A DNA stretch of 64,000 bases, from positions 186,001 to 250,000 of the forward strand of contig JAQTQX010000002.1 of the NCBI GenBank assembly GCA_028712075.1. The letters are read 5' to 3'. Positions within the stretch are counted from its first letter, which is position 1. Every line of letters starts with the position of its first letter. Both the position numbers and the translations under genes were made by a program. The notes beneath the pieces were generated by a model. It did not search any database and had not been told where the DNA came from. It saw only the letters and a program-made list of their open reading frames with translations. The DNA is from Desulfuromonadaceae bacterium (lineage in GTDB: Bacteria; Desulfobacterota; Desulfuromonadia; Geobacterales; Pseudopelobacteraceae). This document shows, piece by piece, positions 24,343 to 32,275 of this stretch.

Positions 24343-25233
24343 TTAGAACCGATACTCTGCTATCATGCCTAAGCCCTGCTTGCTGAAGGTAGGAAGAATA
24401 GAAATGGGACTATCAGTTTGCGGCGTGTGGTAGCGGACAACAGTTTTTCCGACGAAATATCCGATTGCACCGCCGAAAGCAACATCTGATGCCCAGTGCT
24501 TATTGTCGTATATTCTCGCACAGGCAGTTAGTACTGCCAAGCCGTAGGCAATTGGTGGAACGTATGCGGTGCCCTTGTACTCTTCAGCAATTACTGAAGC
24601 AAGAGCAAACGCCACTGTTGTATGACCGGAAGGAAAAGACGAATCCAACGTCTTTATTCGATGCCCGTACCATGTAAGTTCACGATCTCCACTATTTGGA
24701 CGGGAGCTTTGAGTTGCTGTTTTAAGAACTAAGGTGAAAGCTCCGCTGATTACAATGCTTTCAACTGCAAGCAGTGATGTCTGACGCGATCGTGGATCTT
24801 CATAATAATAGCCGTATAGATAAAACATGCCAAGTGAAGGTACAGTAAAGGTAGGGTCACCAAATATGTTGCCAATTTTAGCGAGGGCATCTCCGCCTTT
24901 GCCCTGATGTCTCAGAGAAAACTCCCTCATATCTTCATCAAAGATGAATAAGCCTGATGTGGCTCCGATTACCAAGCCGGCTGTAAGCCAGTCCCTGCTG
25001 TCCCAGCTTGCAGGTGAGATTAATATTTTACCAGAATCGGTGAGATAACCCTTAAAGTACTCTCCTGAGATTCTGTCCGACTGAGCAGAATGAGTGCCCG
25101 TATCTTGGCTACTTTCAGATTGTATATTTCCATCAGCAGCAAACGCTACTGTTGTAGTAATCAAAGCAAACATCACTACGCATATGAAATATATGACTCC
25201 ACTTTTAAGTAATTCAAGATTAGTTTTGGGCAC
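24343..25233 (-). CDS. PAP2-superfamily phosphatase
   Basis: A 296-residue PAP2 (type 2 phosphatidic acid phosphatase) protein. A signal peptide or membrane anchor covers 1-33 (ending AFAA). The three phosphatase motifs are KTATQSSRP, then SSFPSGHT, then RIYDNKHWASD with the catalytic His. Hydrophobic helices between them fit an inner-membrane enzyme with a periplasmic active site, dephosphorylating lipid phosphates such as phosphatidate or undecaprenyl pyrophosphate. The protein ends in YRF. The start codon is GTG, placed by the strong AAGGAG site seven bases upstream. Confidence 0.87.
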   Translation of the reverse strand: MPKTNLELLKSGVIYFICVVMFALITTTVAFAADGNIQSESSQDTGTHSAQSDRISGEYFKGYLTDSGKILISPASWDSRDWLTAGLVIGATSGLFIFDEDMREFSLRHQGKGGDALAKIGNIFGDPTFTVPSLGMFYLYGYYYEDPRSRQTSLLAVESIVISGAFTLVLKTATQSSRPNSGDRELTWYGHRIKTLDSSFPSGHTTVAFALASVIAEEYKGTAYVPPIAYGLAVLTACARIYDNKHWASDVAFGGAIGYFVGKTVVRYHTPQTDSPISILPTFSKQGLGMIAEYRF

Positions 25234-25708
25234 CTAATCTCCTTGACAATATCAGAATTTACCCACGTTCAGAGGTATCCACATTGAAGTTGATGATAGA
25301 ATCAACATAATATCAGATAAAATATAAATTATTGGGGATTTTTCAGGGGTGTCTTCTGGCTAATCAACGTTTCTGCCATGTTACATACCGTTTCTGTGAG
25401 TTTTGCTTATGCTAAAGATGGTAATCGGATAGTATGCCCTGTGACTTGTTCTCGCTTCACAGGGCATATATGGAGGGATGGGGGGCATTCAATGGAGGAG
25501 GATTTGAAGATTTGTAACGGGTAATTTTATGCTTTGGTAATTAACGGAATAGTCTTGTTTGCCGGAAAATCTCAGTCTACCGAAGAAATCATAAAGCTAC
25601 TTCAACACAATATCTCAAATATTACCTGAAAAGCCAAATATACCCTGTTTAAGAGGGAGGGGATAAGCTGTAAAAGCCAAAGCACTTTCCGCTCAGGCAG
25701 GGCAGGCT
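25234..25708. other. 475-base gap with an isolated hairpin
   Basis: No gene is visible. The gap holds a perfect 12-base inverted repeat (TATGCCCTGTGA at 25433-25444 and its complement at 25457-25468, 12-base loop). Neither strand has a T run after it, so it is not a standard terminator; an operator or RNA structure is possible. The first 90 bases, upstream of the PAP2 gene, are A/T-rich and probably hold its promoter. Confidence 0.5.
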
Positions 25709-25894
25709 TTAGATCCTTTCCGTGCAGCTCCGTTTCAGTTCCTCAAGTTCAATCAATCCAATAGTTCGAAGACTTGAGTCATCCGCTGCACACATTTTCT
25801 CCACAAGTTCTTCCCACTCATAGCTCAAAACATTTTTCTCAAGCGGAAGTTGTCTCATTTTACGCGCAATTTCGGCATACGTTTGATTATTCAT
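25709..25894 (-). CDS. Small hypothetical protein, 61 residues
   Basis: A charged, helical 61-residue protein (AEIARKMRQLPLEKN, then EELVEKMCAADD) without a recognised family. GGAGC lies about 13 bases before the ATG, rather far for good initiation. It stands alone between the PAP2 and chemoreceptor genes. Confidence 0.4.
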   Translation of the reverse strand: MNNQTYAEIARKMRQLPLEKNVLSYEWEELVEKMCAADDSSLRTIGLIELEELKRSCTERI

Positions 25895-26075
25895 ATTTGG
25901 TATGTTGCTCCTATTTTTTCAAAAGTCTGGTTCAGGGTATGCTGGTAACTGTCGTGAGTTAATATTACCTTTCAGTTACGTTAGTTGCTGATACAGCACT
26001 TGGTTTCAGTAATGCCAATCTACTTGGTATATGCTGGAAACCCGATGTGGTTTCGGCATAAACGTCTTTCTGTCG

Positions 26076-28202
26076 TTACTTATGAGTGAATTGACTGATT
26101 TCATCCTTCAGTTCAACAGAAAGCCCAGCCAGTGCGTCAGATTCAGCAGCTATCGCTGTAGCGGCCTTGGCTGTTTCTTCAGAAACTTTTTCAATCCCGA
26201 CTATATCAATACTAATCTGTTCAGCCGTTGCACTCATTTCAACGCTTGCAGATGCAATTTCGCTGGCCATTCCCTGCAGGGATGTCACGCTTGCAACAAT
26301 CAGCCGCAACGAGTCACCAGCTTGCCCCGCATGTTCAACGCCTCGCTTGACTCGTTCCAGACTCTTGTTCATGGCGGTAACAGCCTGACCAGCATCTGAC
26401 TGAATGGCCTTGACCCGCTCTGTAATTCCAACCGTGGCTTCGGCAGTATTAGTGGCCAGCTTGCGCACTTCATCCGCCACCACGGCAAATCCGCGCCCAT
26501 GTTCACCGGCTCTGGCCGCTTCTATAGCTGCGTTGAGAGCCAGCAGGTTAGTCTGATCAGTAATCTGAATAATTACATCCACAATCTCACCGACTTGTTG
26601 AGAACGTTCGTCAAGTGCCTGCATCACCTCCGTTGACTCCTGCACAGCCCGGGCAATTTCCTGCACCTCCTGACCGGTCTGGGTCACCACATCTGCACCA
26701 ATTGCTGCAAGCTCTCTGGCAGCAGTCGCGGAATCAGCAATTTTGGAGGTGTTTTGCGAAATCATCGATATTGTCTGAGACATTTCAACTGCGGCAGCGG
26801 CGACCTGTCCGACATTGGTAGTCTGCTCCCGGGTGATCGATTGTATCCCTTGAGCGGTATTATGCAGTTCTTGGGAGGTCCGTGTAAGTTTTGTTGAAGA
26901 ATCCGAAACTTTTGCCAGAATTCTTGAGAATGAATCGAGCAACTTATTAAACGCAGTAATGGTTACGGCAAATTCGTCATTGTTCCTGATTTCGGCTCTT
27001 CGGGTAAAATCACCGCTTTCAGCAATGGTGACGATGGAGCCGTTAATTCTTGCCAGCGATCTAACTATACAGAGTGTCGTTGTAATGGTCAGTAGTAATA
27101 CCAAGGCAATGACTGCGAGGGATATTATAACCAGCAGTTTTTTAAACAGATCAACCCGCTGCGTTACCAATGTAACAAATTTTTGCTGTTCCAGTTCTGT
27201 TGATTGTACGTTGGCTGCACTTTTCCGTCCCTGTTCAAGTGCAACAGATTTCACTTTTTTGATGGACTCATCAACAAGTGCCATACTATCCAAAACCTTC
27301 TTTTGTGAAGAGCCGATGTTTTTTAATGATGCACCGGCACTGCTGATAGAAGATTTGATGGAGGCAACAGCATCATCAACAAAACCGGAACTCTTTATTT
27401 CTTTTATACCGGTCCCGGCATGTGAAACATTTCCGGTAATGCGGCTCTGGATTACTTGCACCTCGTGTATTGCCTTTTCAAGCTCATCCGGTGTCTCACT
27501 AAGCATAATCATGCGTGCTTTTGCGTCGAGCAACTTGGCATCTACACCTATTGAATAAACAACATCGTTGATAGCATTTATCTTTTTATTCAGTTCGATA
27601 TCGTGGTCAACCTCATTTCGGAAGTTTTGCACATTCGCCAGCAGATCCGTTGCCGTATTCATATTTCCAATAGCCTCATTCAGAGTCTTTGTTGCGGTAG
27701 ATGCCCGCCGTGATGCGCTAATTACCAGGCCGGAGATGATGTCTTTGAGAGCAGCCAGTGAATTATCCACTCGGACCATTGCTCCGTTTACATTGGATGC
27801 CTCCTCTTTAAAAACCGAAATGCTCTTGAATTTATCGTCTGTCGCTTTGAGTACCTGATCATGCAGTTTGGAAAATTCCCCGATGTCCAAGAGAGTCTTC
27901 TTAATACTGTTTATTTCGGTGTTGATCCGCTCTAAATTCTCTCTGCTGAGTGAAATTGAGTCTGATATCTGCTTGACCTCCTGCGGATCGTGCGCCAATC
28001 CAAGCTGCAACAGGCCAGCGGACAGTTTTTCAACCGCCTGCTGAAACTGGACCGTCTTTACCTGAAGAGGTGTTGATTGCGATGTCAGTAGTGTGATCTT
28101 CCCCTTAACCATCAATATTGTCATCAAACTGAAAACGGCAATGCTAATGATGCCGAGAACGCTTATTGCGGAACTCAAGTACAGCCTGGTTTTTATTCGC
28201 AT
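26076..28202 (-). CDS. Methyl-accepting chemotaxis protein
   Basis: A 708-residue chemoreceptor. A transmembrane helix at about 12-33 is followed by a long, mostly helical periplasmic part of about 320 residues. A second transmembrane helix lies near 355-380 ([18 protein letters not shown]), then a HAMP domain and the cytoplasmic signalling hairpin. The hairpin tip has the conserved core [20 protein letters not shown], followed by [15 protein letters not shown], where CheA and CheW bind. No C-terminal CheR-binding pentapeptide is present (it ends SQFTHK). The sensory domain matches nothing I can name; its heptad-rich helices suggest a four-helix or double-bundle sensor. No chemotaxis genes lie nearby. 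Confidence 0.92.
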   Translation of the reverse strand: MRIKTRLYLSSAISVLGIISIAVFSLMTILMVKGKITLLTSQSTPLQVKTVQFQQAVEKLSAGLLQLGLAHDPQEVKQISDSISLSRENLERINTEINSIKKTLLDIGEFSKLHDQVLKATDDKFKSISVFKEEASNVNGAMVRVDNSLAALKDIISGLVISASRRASTATKTLNEAIGNMNTATDLLANVQNFRNEVDHDIELNKKINAINDVVYSIGVDAKLLDAKARMIMLSETPDELEKAIHEVQVIQSRITGNVSHAGTGIKEIKSSGFVDDAVASIKSSISSAGASLKNIGSSQKKVLDSMALVDESIKKVKSVALEQGRKSAANVQSTELEQQKFVTLVTQRVDLFKKLLVIISLAVIALVLLLTITTTLCIVRSLARINGSIVTIAESGDFTRRAEIRNNDEFAVTITAFNKLLDSFSRILAKVSDSSTKLTRTSQELHNTAQGIQSITREQTTNVGQVAAAAVEMSQTISMISQNTSKIADSATAARELAAIGADVVTQTGQEVQEIARAVQESTEVMQALDERSQQVGEIVDVIIQITDQTNLLALNAAIEAARAGEHGRGFAVVADEVRKLATNTAEATVGITERVKAIQSDAGQAVTAMNKSLERVKRGVEHAGQAGDSLRLIVASVTSLQGMASEIASASVEMSATAEQISIDIVGIEKVSEETAKAATAIAAESDALAGLSVELKDEISQFTHK

Positions 28203-28220
28203 GGATATGTGCCTGTCATA

Positions 28221-28388
28221 TTATTTGTAAAGGTTAGTTTTCCTGAGCTGTTTTAGTGCATGTACAGGAGGATGGTTAAACTCCCAGTAACCACAAATAA
28301 TGCAGCGGCTGCCGTTGACAACACCGCTTTTCATTATGATCTCGTGCTCAATAATTCCAACAATTGCCTCGCACTTCGGACAGTTCAT
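28221..28388 (-). CDS. Small zinc-ribbon protein, 55 residues
   Basis: A 55-residue protein with CPKC at residues 3-6 and CIIC about 25 residues later, a four-Cys zinc-ribbon pattern. The ATG at 28388 is preceded by AAGGGAGG. It follows the chemoreceptor on the same strand, reading first in transcription order. It is one of three consecutive mini-genes on this strand. Function unknown. Confidence 0.65.
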   Translation of the reverse strand: MNCPKCEAIVGIIEHEIIMKSGVVNGSRCIICGYWEFNHPPVHALKQLRKTNLYK

Positions 28389-28445
28389 TCTGCCTCCCTT
28401 ATAGGCGTTTTTACATAACACCGCTCTCGTTCATTGTTTCTGCAT

Positions 28446-28670
28446 TTACACCGCAGCACAATACTCGCTCGGGTCGCAGTCTCCACAGGTTTCAGAGTTG
28501 AAATTGAAACCATCTGATTCTTTAAGATTCTGATTCAACTGAATTATCGCCTTGAATGCGATCAATATTGATTCTTTTGCAGTCTTGTCGCTGCACTCAT
28601 CGTAGGCATTTTTCAAGGCTGAGATAGCCGTTGAGGCAAGAATTTTTGTATTAAGTATTGAAATATCCAT
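28446..28670 (-). CDS. Small hypothetical protein with Cys-rich tail
   Basis: A 74-residue protein: an Ala-rich amphipathic helix pair (STAISALKNAYDECSD, KESILIAFKAIIQLNQ), then a short tail with three Cys (ETCGDCDPSEYC). AAAGGAAC stands eight bases before the ATG. Its neighbours on both sides are small Cys-containing proteins. The tail could bind a metal, but no family is recognised. Confidence 0.6.
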   Translation of the reverse strand: MDISILNTKILASTAISALKNAYDECSDKTAKESILIAFKAIIQLNQNLKESDGFNFNSETCGDCDPSEYCAAV

Positions 28671-28737
28671 TGTCAGTTCCTTTCAAGGGTTTTAGTGGTT
28701 AAGAGCACATTTCGGCTCTTTCGGTAAGTGTAAGATT

Positions 28738-28932
28738 TTACGCTTGTTCTACTGCACGGCACCCTTTGTGAGAAATCTTGCCGAGTTGCCCATGGACGCT
28801 CGTAGAACTTCTGAGAATTGCCCCACAGGGAAAATAAATCTCATCCATTCTGAATAGCGGCCTGACTTCATAAATACTGGTACGGGCAGCTTTACTGCCG
28901 CAATCAAAGCAAAAATGGTTAGTGGTCTGCAT
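28738..28932 (-). CDS. Small Cys-containing hypothetical protein, 64 residues
   Basis: A 64-residue protein starting MQTTNHFCFDCG, with further single Cys at FPCG and KGCR, possibly a small metal-binding fold. The ATG at 28932 is chosen because AAGGAGA lies seven bases upstream; the longer frame starting at 28953 lacks a site. It is the first of the three mini-genes in transcription order. Confidence 0.55.
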   Translation of the reverse strand: MQTTNHFCFDCGSKAARTSIYEVRPLFRMDEIYFPCGAILRSSTSVHGQLGKISHKGCRAVEQA

Positions 28933-29264
28933 GCACGTTCTCCTTGATCCCATTGATAAATAGCGTTAGTAGATACTAGCAATTTACCGGTTACAACAGT
29001 GTGCCATGTTGATAAAACTTGTGTGACAGGCAGAACAAAGGGAATGTTTCGGAGCTCAATCAGGTGGGAACGAAGGGTGGTTACATCACTGCTTTGAGAG
29101 ATCCGGTGTAGGCACGACGGTAGGTATAAGTACTTATTTATGGTCCACTTCGCATGTTTTATGCAAATTTACCCTCAATGTTTTTTACAGCATTGAGCAA
29201 GTACGGCTCTGTTGAGAGTTCAACAGAGCCGTACTTGCAAAACCAAATTGTGATTAACAAAAGA
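28933..29264. other. Gap with a long perfect hairpin
   Basis: No gene is visible in these 332 bases. At 29197-29238 two 19-base arms (GCAAGTACGGCTCTGTTGA and its exact complement) face each other across a GAGT loop. This is the 3' side of the alkaline phosphatase gene (minus strand), so the hairpin probably ends that transcript or protects its mRNA. No clear T run follows on either strand. Confidence 0.7.
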
Positions 29265-32030
29265 TCATTTGCTGCGAGCTGCAAGCGAAACAGTTGTGGA
29301 TGTCCCCCATTTCTTCTGCTGCCAGAGATATTCGCGAACCGTCATGTTCTGCGCCGCTGCATCTATGGTGACGACATTGTAGGCAAGTTTGCTTGGATCG
29401 CCCTTGCCGTCAGCGGCGTCAATGCCTGATACAACACCCTTCATCGGAGAATCGACCCGGAAAACATTCAGGTTGATCTGGTTGCTTGTGCCTGTCCAGG
29501 CATAATTCTGGGTGTAGTTGTCATTGCCATGGAAGTAGGCAACGATGTTCTTTTTCGTTGCCAGCCAGTCAGCCAGATCTTTCTGGGCGGTCGTCGAGGG
29601 ACTGCTGGTGGACAATATCCCAGTGCTGTCGTTATCTGCGACTACGTCGGTAACCAGGTTTTCAAATTTCTTGGTCCAGTCCAAAGCAACCGGAGATGCA
29701 GTATAGTTGGTAAGATCGCTGCTCAGGTGCTTCGTCTCAATATCGGGCTGATCATGAGTAAAGAGGACGACCGGCATATTCTGATTGCTCATTGCTGCCA
29801 GATTGGCATCGATCAAAGGACGAATTGTACTGTCCGGCCACATGCTCAAAAACACAAAGTGAACACCGCCAATATCCCTGGAATAGACGATGCGGTTCGT
29901 AGCGTAATTATAATCACCTGCTACCATTGGAGTAGTCGGACTCATGAACATGTTGTAAAGATTGAACATGACTGCGTCGTCAGTTGCCGGAAGCAGGGCT
30001 TTGGTATAGCCGATGGCGTTGGAAACATCGTGATTACCAGGAGTCAGATAGAGTGAGGCTTTGTTGCCGCTCTTGTCCAGTACGTTAATATTGTTGATAT
30101 AGTCATTCTTGAACTGTCCCCAGGAAACCGTTGCGCTCTGGATGCCTTTGGCCGCCTCCTGTCGGTTCGCGATGTCACCGGTCATGGCGACAAAATCGAT
30201 CGGACCGACCTGCTGACCCGCCTTGATACCGTTATCGCTCGGGAGTAACTCATTGGGCATGTTATTCATGGAACGGACCAGAATACCGTTGACCTGCACC
30301 GCGTTACTGTAGCTGCCGAAAACGACCGAACGCTTGATGCCGTAGTGAGCATCAGAGGTGTAGAGGAATGTAGTTGGCTGAGATCCGGTTACCTTGGTGC
30401 GATTCTCGTCCGAAAGTCCAAGGGCGCTCATCATCACTTTGTAGATCTGAGTATTGTCAATGATGCGAGTGCCCGGATACCAGCTCCCCTCATGCCCACT
30501 GAACAGGGTTGAACCTGCGCCCTTGGCATACAGGGTAACCAGCTCATTGGTGTGGTCGCTCATCCCCTTGGCGTTGAAGCCGTAGGTTACTTCAGTCGGG
30601 TCGTAGTAATATGCCACGGAGGTGTCATATCCTGTCGGGGCGCCTGCGCCGTTCGGAGTTTGCGACGGAAGCTTGCCCTTGGCCAAGTCCTTCTGCAGTC
30701 GCATGTAGCTGTTGCCATGGTCCGAGGTGACGATTACCATGGTATTGTCCCAAGTAACATTGGGATTGGTTTTATTATCTATGAATGCTTCAACAGCTTT
30801 TACAGCGTTATTCAGGTCCCACATACCGCCGATCATGGCAGCGTAGTCGTTGGAATGGTTGGCCCAATCAATATCCCCCTGTTCAAGCATCAGGAAAAAG
30901 CCGTTGCTGTTCTGGGACAGTACTTTCAGTGCTGCCTTGGAAGCATCAGCCAGGGTGGGGTTTTCGATGGAACCACGGGTAATAGTTGCAGTACCGTCGT
31001 TGCTCGCCTTGTGATAATCGAAATTACCGCCCGCTCCACCGAAAAGTCCGAACAACTTCTGCTTGTTGGCAACTGCAGCATCCGCAGCGGCAAGCAGGGC
31101 GGTGCCGCCGTCAACTCCAGTTTTTCTCTCCACAAAATTGTAGTCAGAAACAGTGGTGCTGTTTTTCAGATAGCTGTACTCCGGCGCATCAATATAGGTG
31201 TAGTCAGCACTGGAGGTTGCGGAGTTATAGGCAGGGTGTCCGCCGCCGATGACAACATCAGGGCGAACACCGGCAATAATTTCCTGCGCAATTGCTTTGT
31301 AGTTGTTGCGGTTCACATTGTGGCTGACAAAGCCGGCCGGGGTTGCGTGAGAGAACGGCACTGTGCTGACAACGCCGATGGAAGCTTTCTTCTGGTTGCG
31401 GTACATTTCTGCGATTGTCGCCAGACGACCGTTGGCAGGGTCACCCGTGCGCCAGGCGATATTGCCGCTGTCGGTTTTGAAGCCTGCTGCCAGGGCAGTG
31501 GCCGCTGAAGCCGAATCAGTAGCCGGAGTGCCGGCAGAACCGGTAGCACTATCCTTAAGCTTGGTACTGAAATAGGGTATGCCGGCTTTGGCGGTAACAG
31601 CATCCTGACGATACGGAAGTTTGCCTCCCTTGGCAGGATCGTATCCGAGCGTAGACTCAAAGGTTGCTGTATTATTGAGGTCAACCGTACTGTCGCTATA
31701 CTTTTTGGTACTGAAGCCGTTGGAAGAATACTTTCCAAAGGCATATCGGTTGTATGAAGTTACATCCCACGTTGAAGCTACGCCCTTATACGAGAGCGTC
31801 TGGTGTTCGAGACCGGCTTCAGGTGTACCGAAAAGGTAGTTGTTGGCGGCTCTTTCATGCTCAAGCTGCATCCCATCACCGATGATCAGAATGACATTCT
31901 TTGCTGACATTGGTGTAACTGATGGTGATGTTGATGACGATGAACCACCGCACCCGGACATTGTCAGCATAAACTGAACAATGACTACCAGCGAAACTGC
32001 TGATTTGAATCTTCTGATACTTTTTAACAT
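29265..32030 (-). CDS. Alkaline phosphatase fused to a metallophosphoesterase, lipoprotein
   Basis: A 921-residue lipoprotein with two phosphatase domains. A lipobox (MSGC, Cys27) follows the signal peptide. Residues 40-540 are a PhoA-type alkaline phosphatase: metal site NVILIIGDGM, nucleophile Ser173 in ATDSASAAT, later metal ligands in QGDIDWANHS and VTSDHGNS. From about 555 to 900 a calcineurin-like metallophosphoesterase follows: TSDAHYG, MTGDIANR, PGNHDVS, FTHDQP and FHGND, covering the five metal-binding blocks. The start ATG at 32030 has GAGGAG eight bases upstream. It should release phosphate from organic esters outside the inner membrane. The fusion could process diesters (second domain) and then monoesters (first domain), which is inference. 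A Pho-box-like repeat lies about 130 bases upstream. Confidence 0.87.
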   Translation of the reverse strand: MLKSIRRFKSAVSLVVIVQFMLTMSGCGGSSSSTSPSVTPMSAKNVILIIGDGMQLEHERAANNYLFGTPEAGLEHQTLSYKGVASTWDVTSYNRYAFGKYSSNGFSTKKYSDSTVDLNNTATFESTLGYDPAKGGKLPYRQDAVTAKAGIPYFSTKLKDSATGSAGTPATDSASAATALAAGFKTDSGNIAWRTGDPANGRLATIAEMYRNQKKASIGVVSTVPFSHATPAGFVSHNVNRNNYKAIAQEIIAGVRPDVVIGGGHPAYNSATSSADYTYIDAPEYSYLKNSTTVSDYNFVERKTGVDGGTALLAAADAAVANKQKLFGLFGGAGGNFDYHKASNDGTATITRGSIENPTLADASKAALKVLSQNSNGFFLMLEQGDIDWANHSNDYAAMIGGMWDLNNAVKAVEAFIDNKTNPNVTWDNTMVIVTSDHGNSYMRLQKDLAKGKLPSQTPNGAGAPTGYDTSVAYYYDPTEVTYGFNAKGMSDHTNELVTLYAKGAGSTLFSGHEGSWYPGTRIIDNTQIYKVMMSALGLSDENRTKVTGSQPTTFLYTSDAHYGIKRSVVFGSYSNAVQVNGILVRSMNNMPNELLPSDNGIKAGQQVGPIDFVAMTGDIANRQEAAKGIQSATVSWGQFKNDYINNINVLDKSGNKASLYLTPGNHDVSNAIGYTKALLPATDDAVMFNLYNMFMSPTTPMVAGDYNYATNRIVYSRDIGGVHFVFLSMWPDSTIRPLIDANLAAMSNQNMPVVLFTHDQPDIETKHLSSDLTNYTASPVALDWTKKFENLVTDVVADNDSTGILSTSSPSTTAQKDLADWLATKKNIVAYFHGNDNYTQNYAWTGTSNQINLNVFRVDSPMKGVVSGIDAADGKGDPSKLAYNVVTIDAAAQNMTVREYLWQQKKWGTSTTVSLAARSK

Positions 32031-32160
32031 TAGTAATCTCCTCATCTGTGGAATGATATTTCTGAACCGCAGTGAGGCTATCAAAAACATCATTACGATG
32101 GTGTTTCAATACTGAAAATTTTTTGTTACGGAGATATCCGAATGAATCAGACATGTTTTT

Positions 32161-32198
32161 GTAACCAAGACGTTGCAAAATCGCTACGCTACAGCATC
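32161..32198. promoter_or_regulatory. Pho-box-like 11-bp repeats, phosphatase side
   Basis: Short repeats GTAAC (32161), GTTGC (32172), GCTAC (32183) and GCATC (32194) are spaced exactly 11 bases apart, between the divergent alkaline phosphatase and glycoside-hydrolase-like genes. PhoB sites are direct repeats with an 11-bp period. The match is degenerate; the support is the phosphate theme of the neighbourhood and better copies at 36.9, 37.0 and 45.1 kb. Confidence 0.35.
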
Positions 32199-32275
32199 TG
32201 GTATTCTGATACTCTTCTACTGATCAGACGTTGAATCTGGATATATGTGCTATAACAACGCACAATTGAGTGTTA

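Noticed and set aside
30552-31508. 318-codon open frame antisense to the alkaline phosphatase fusion
   Set aside because: The sense strand carries complete metal and nucleophile motifs; the antisense reading has no family pattern and no upstream site.
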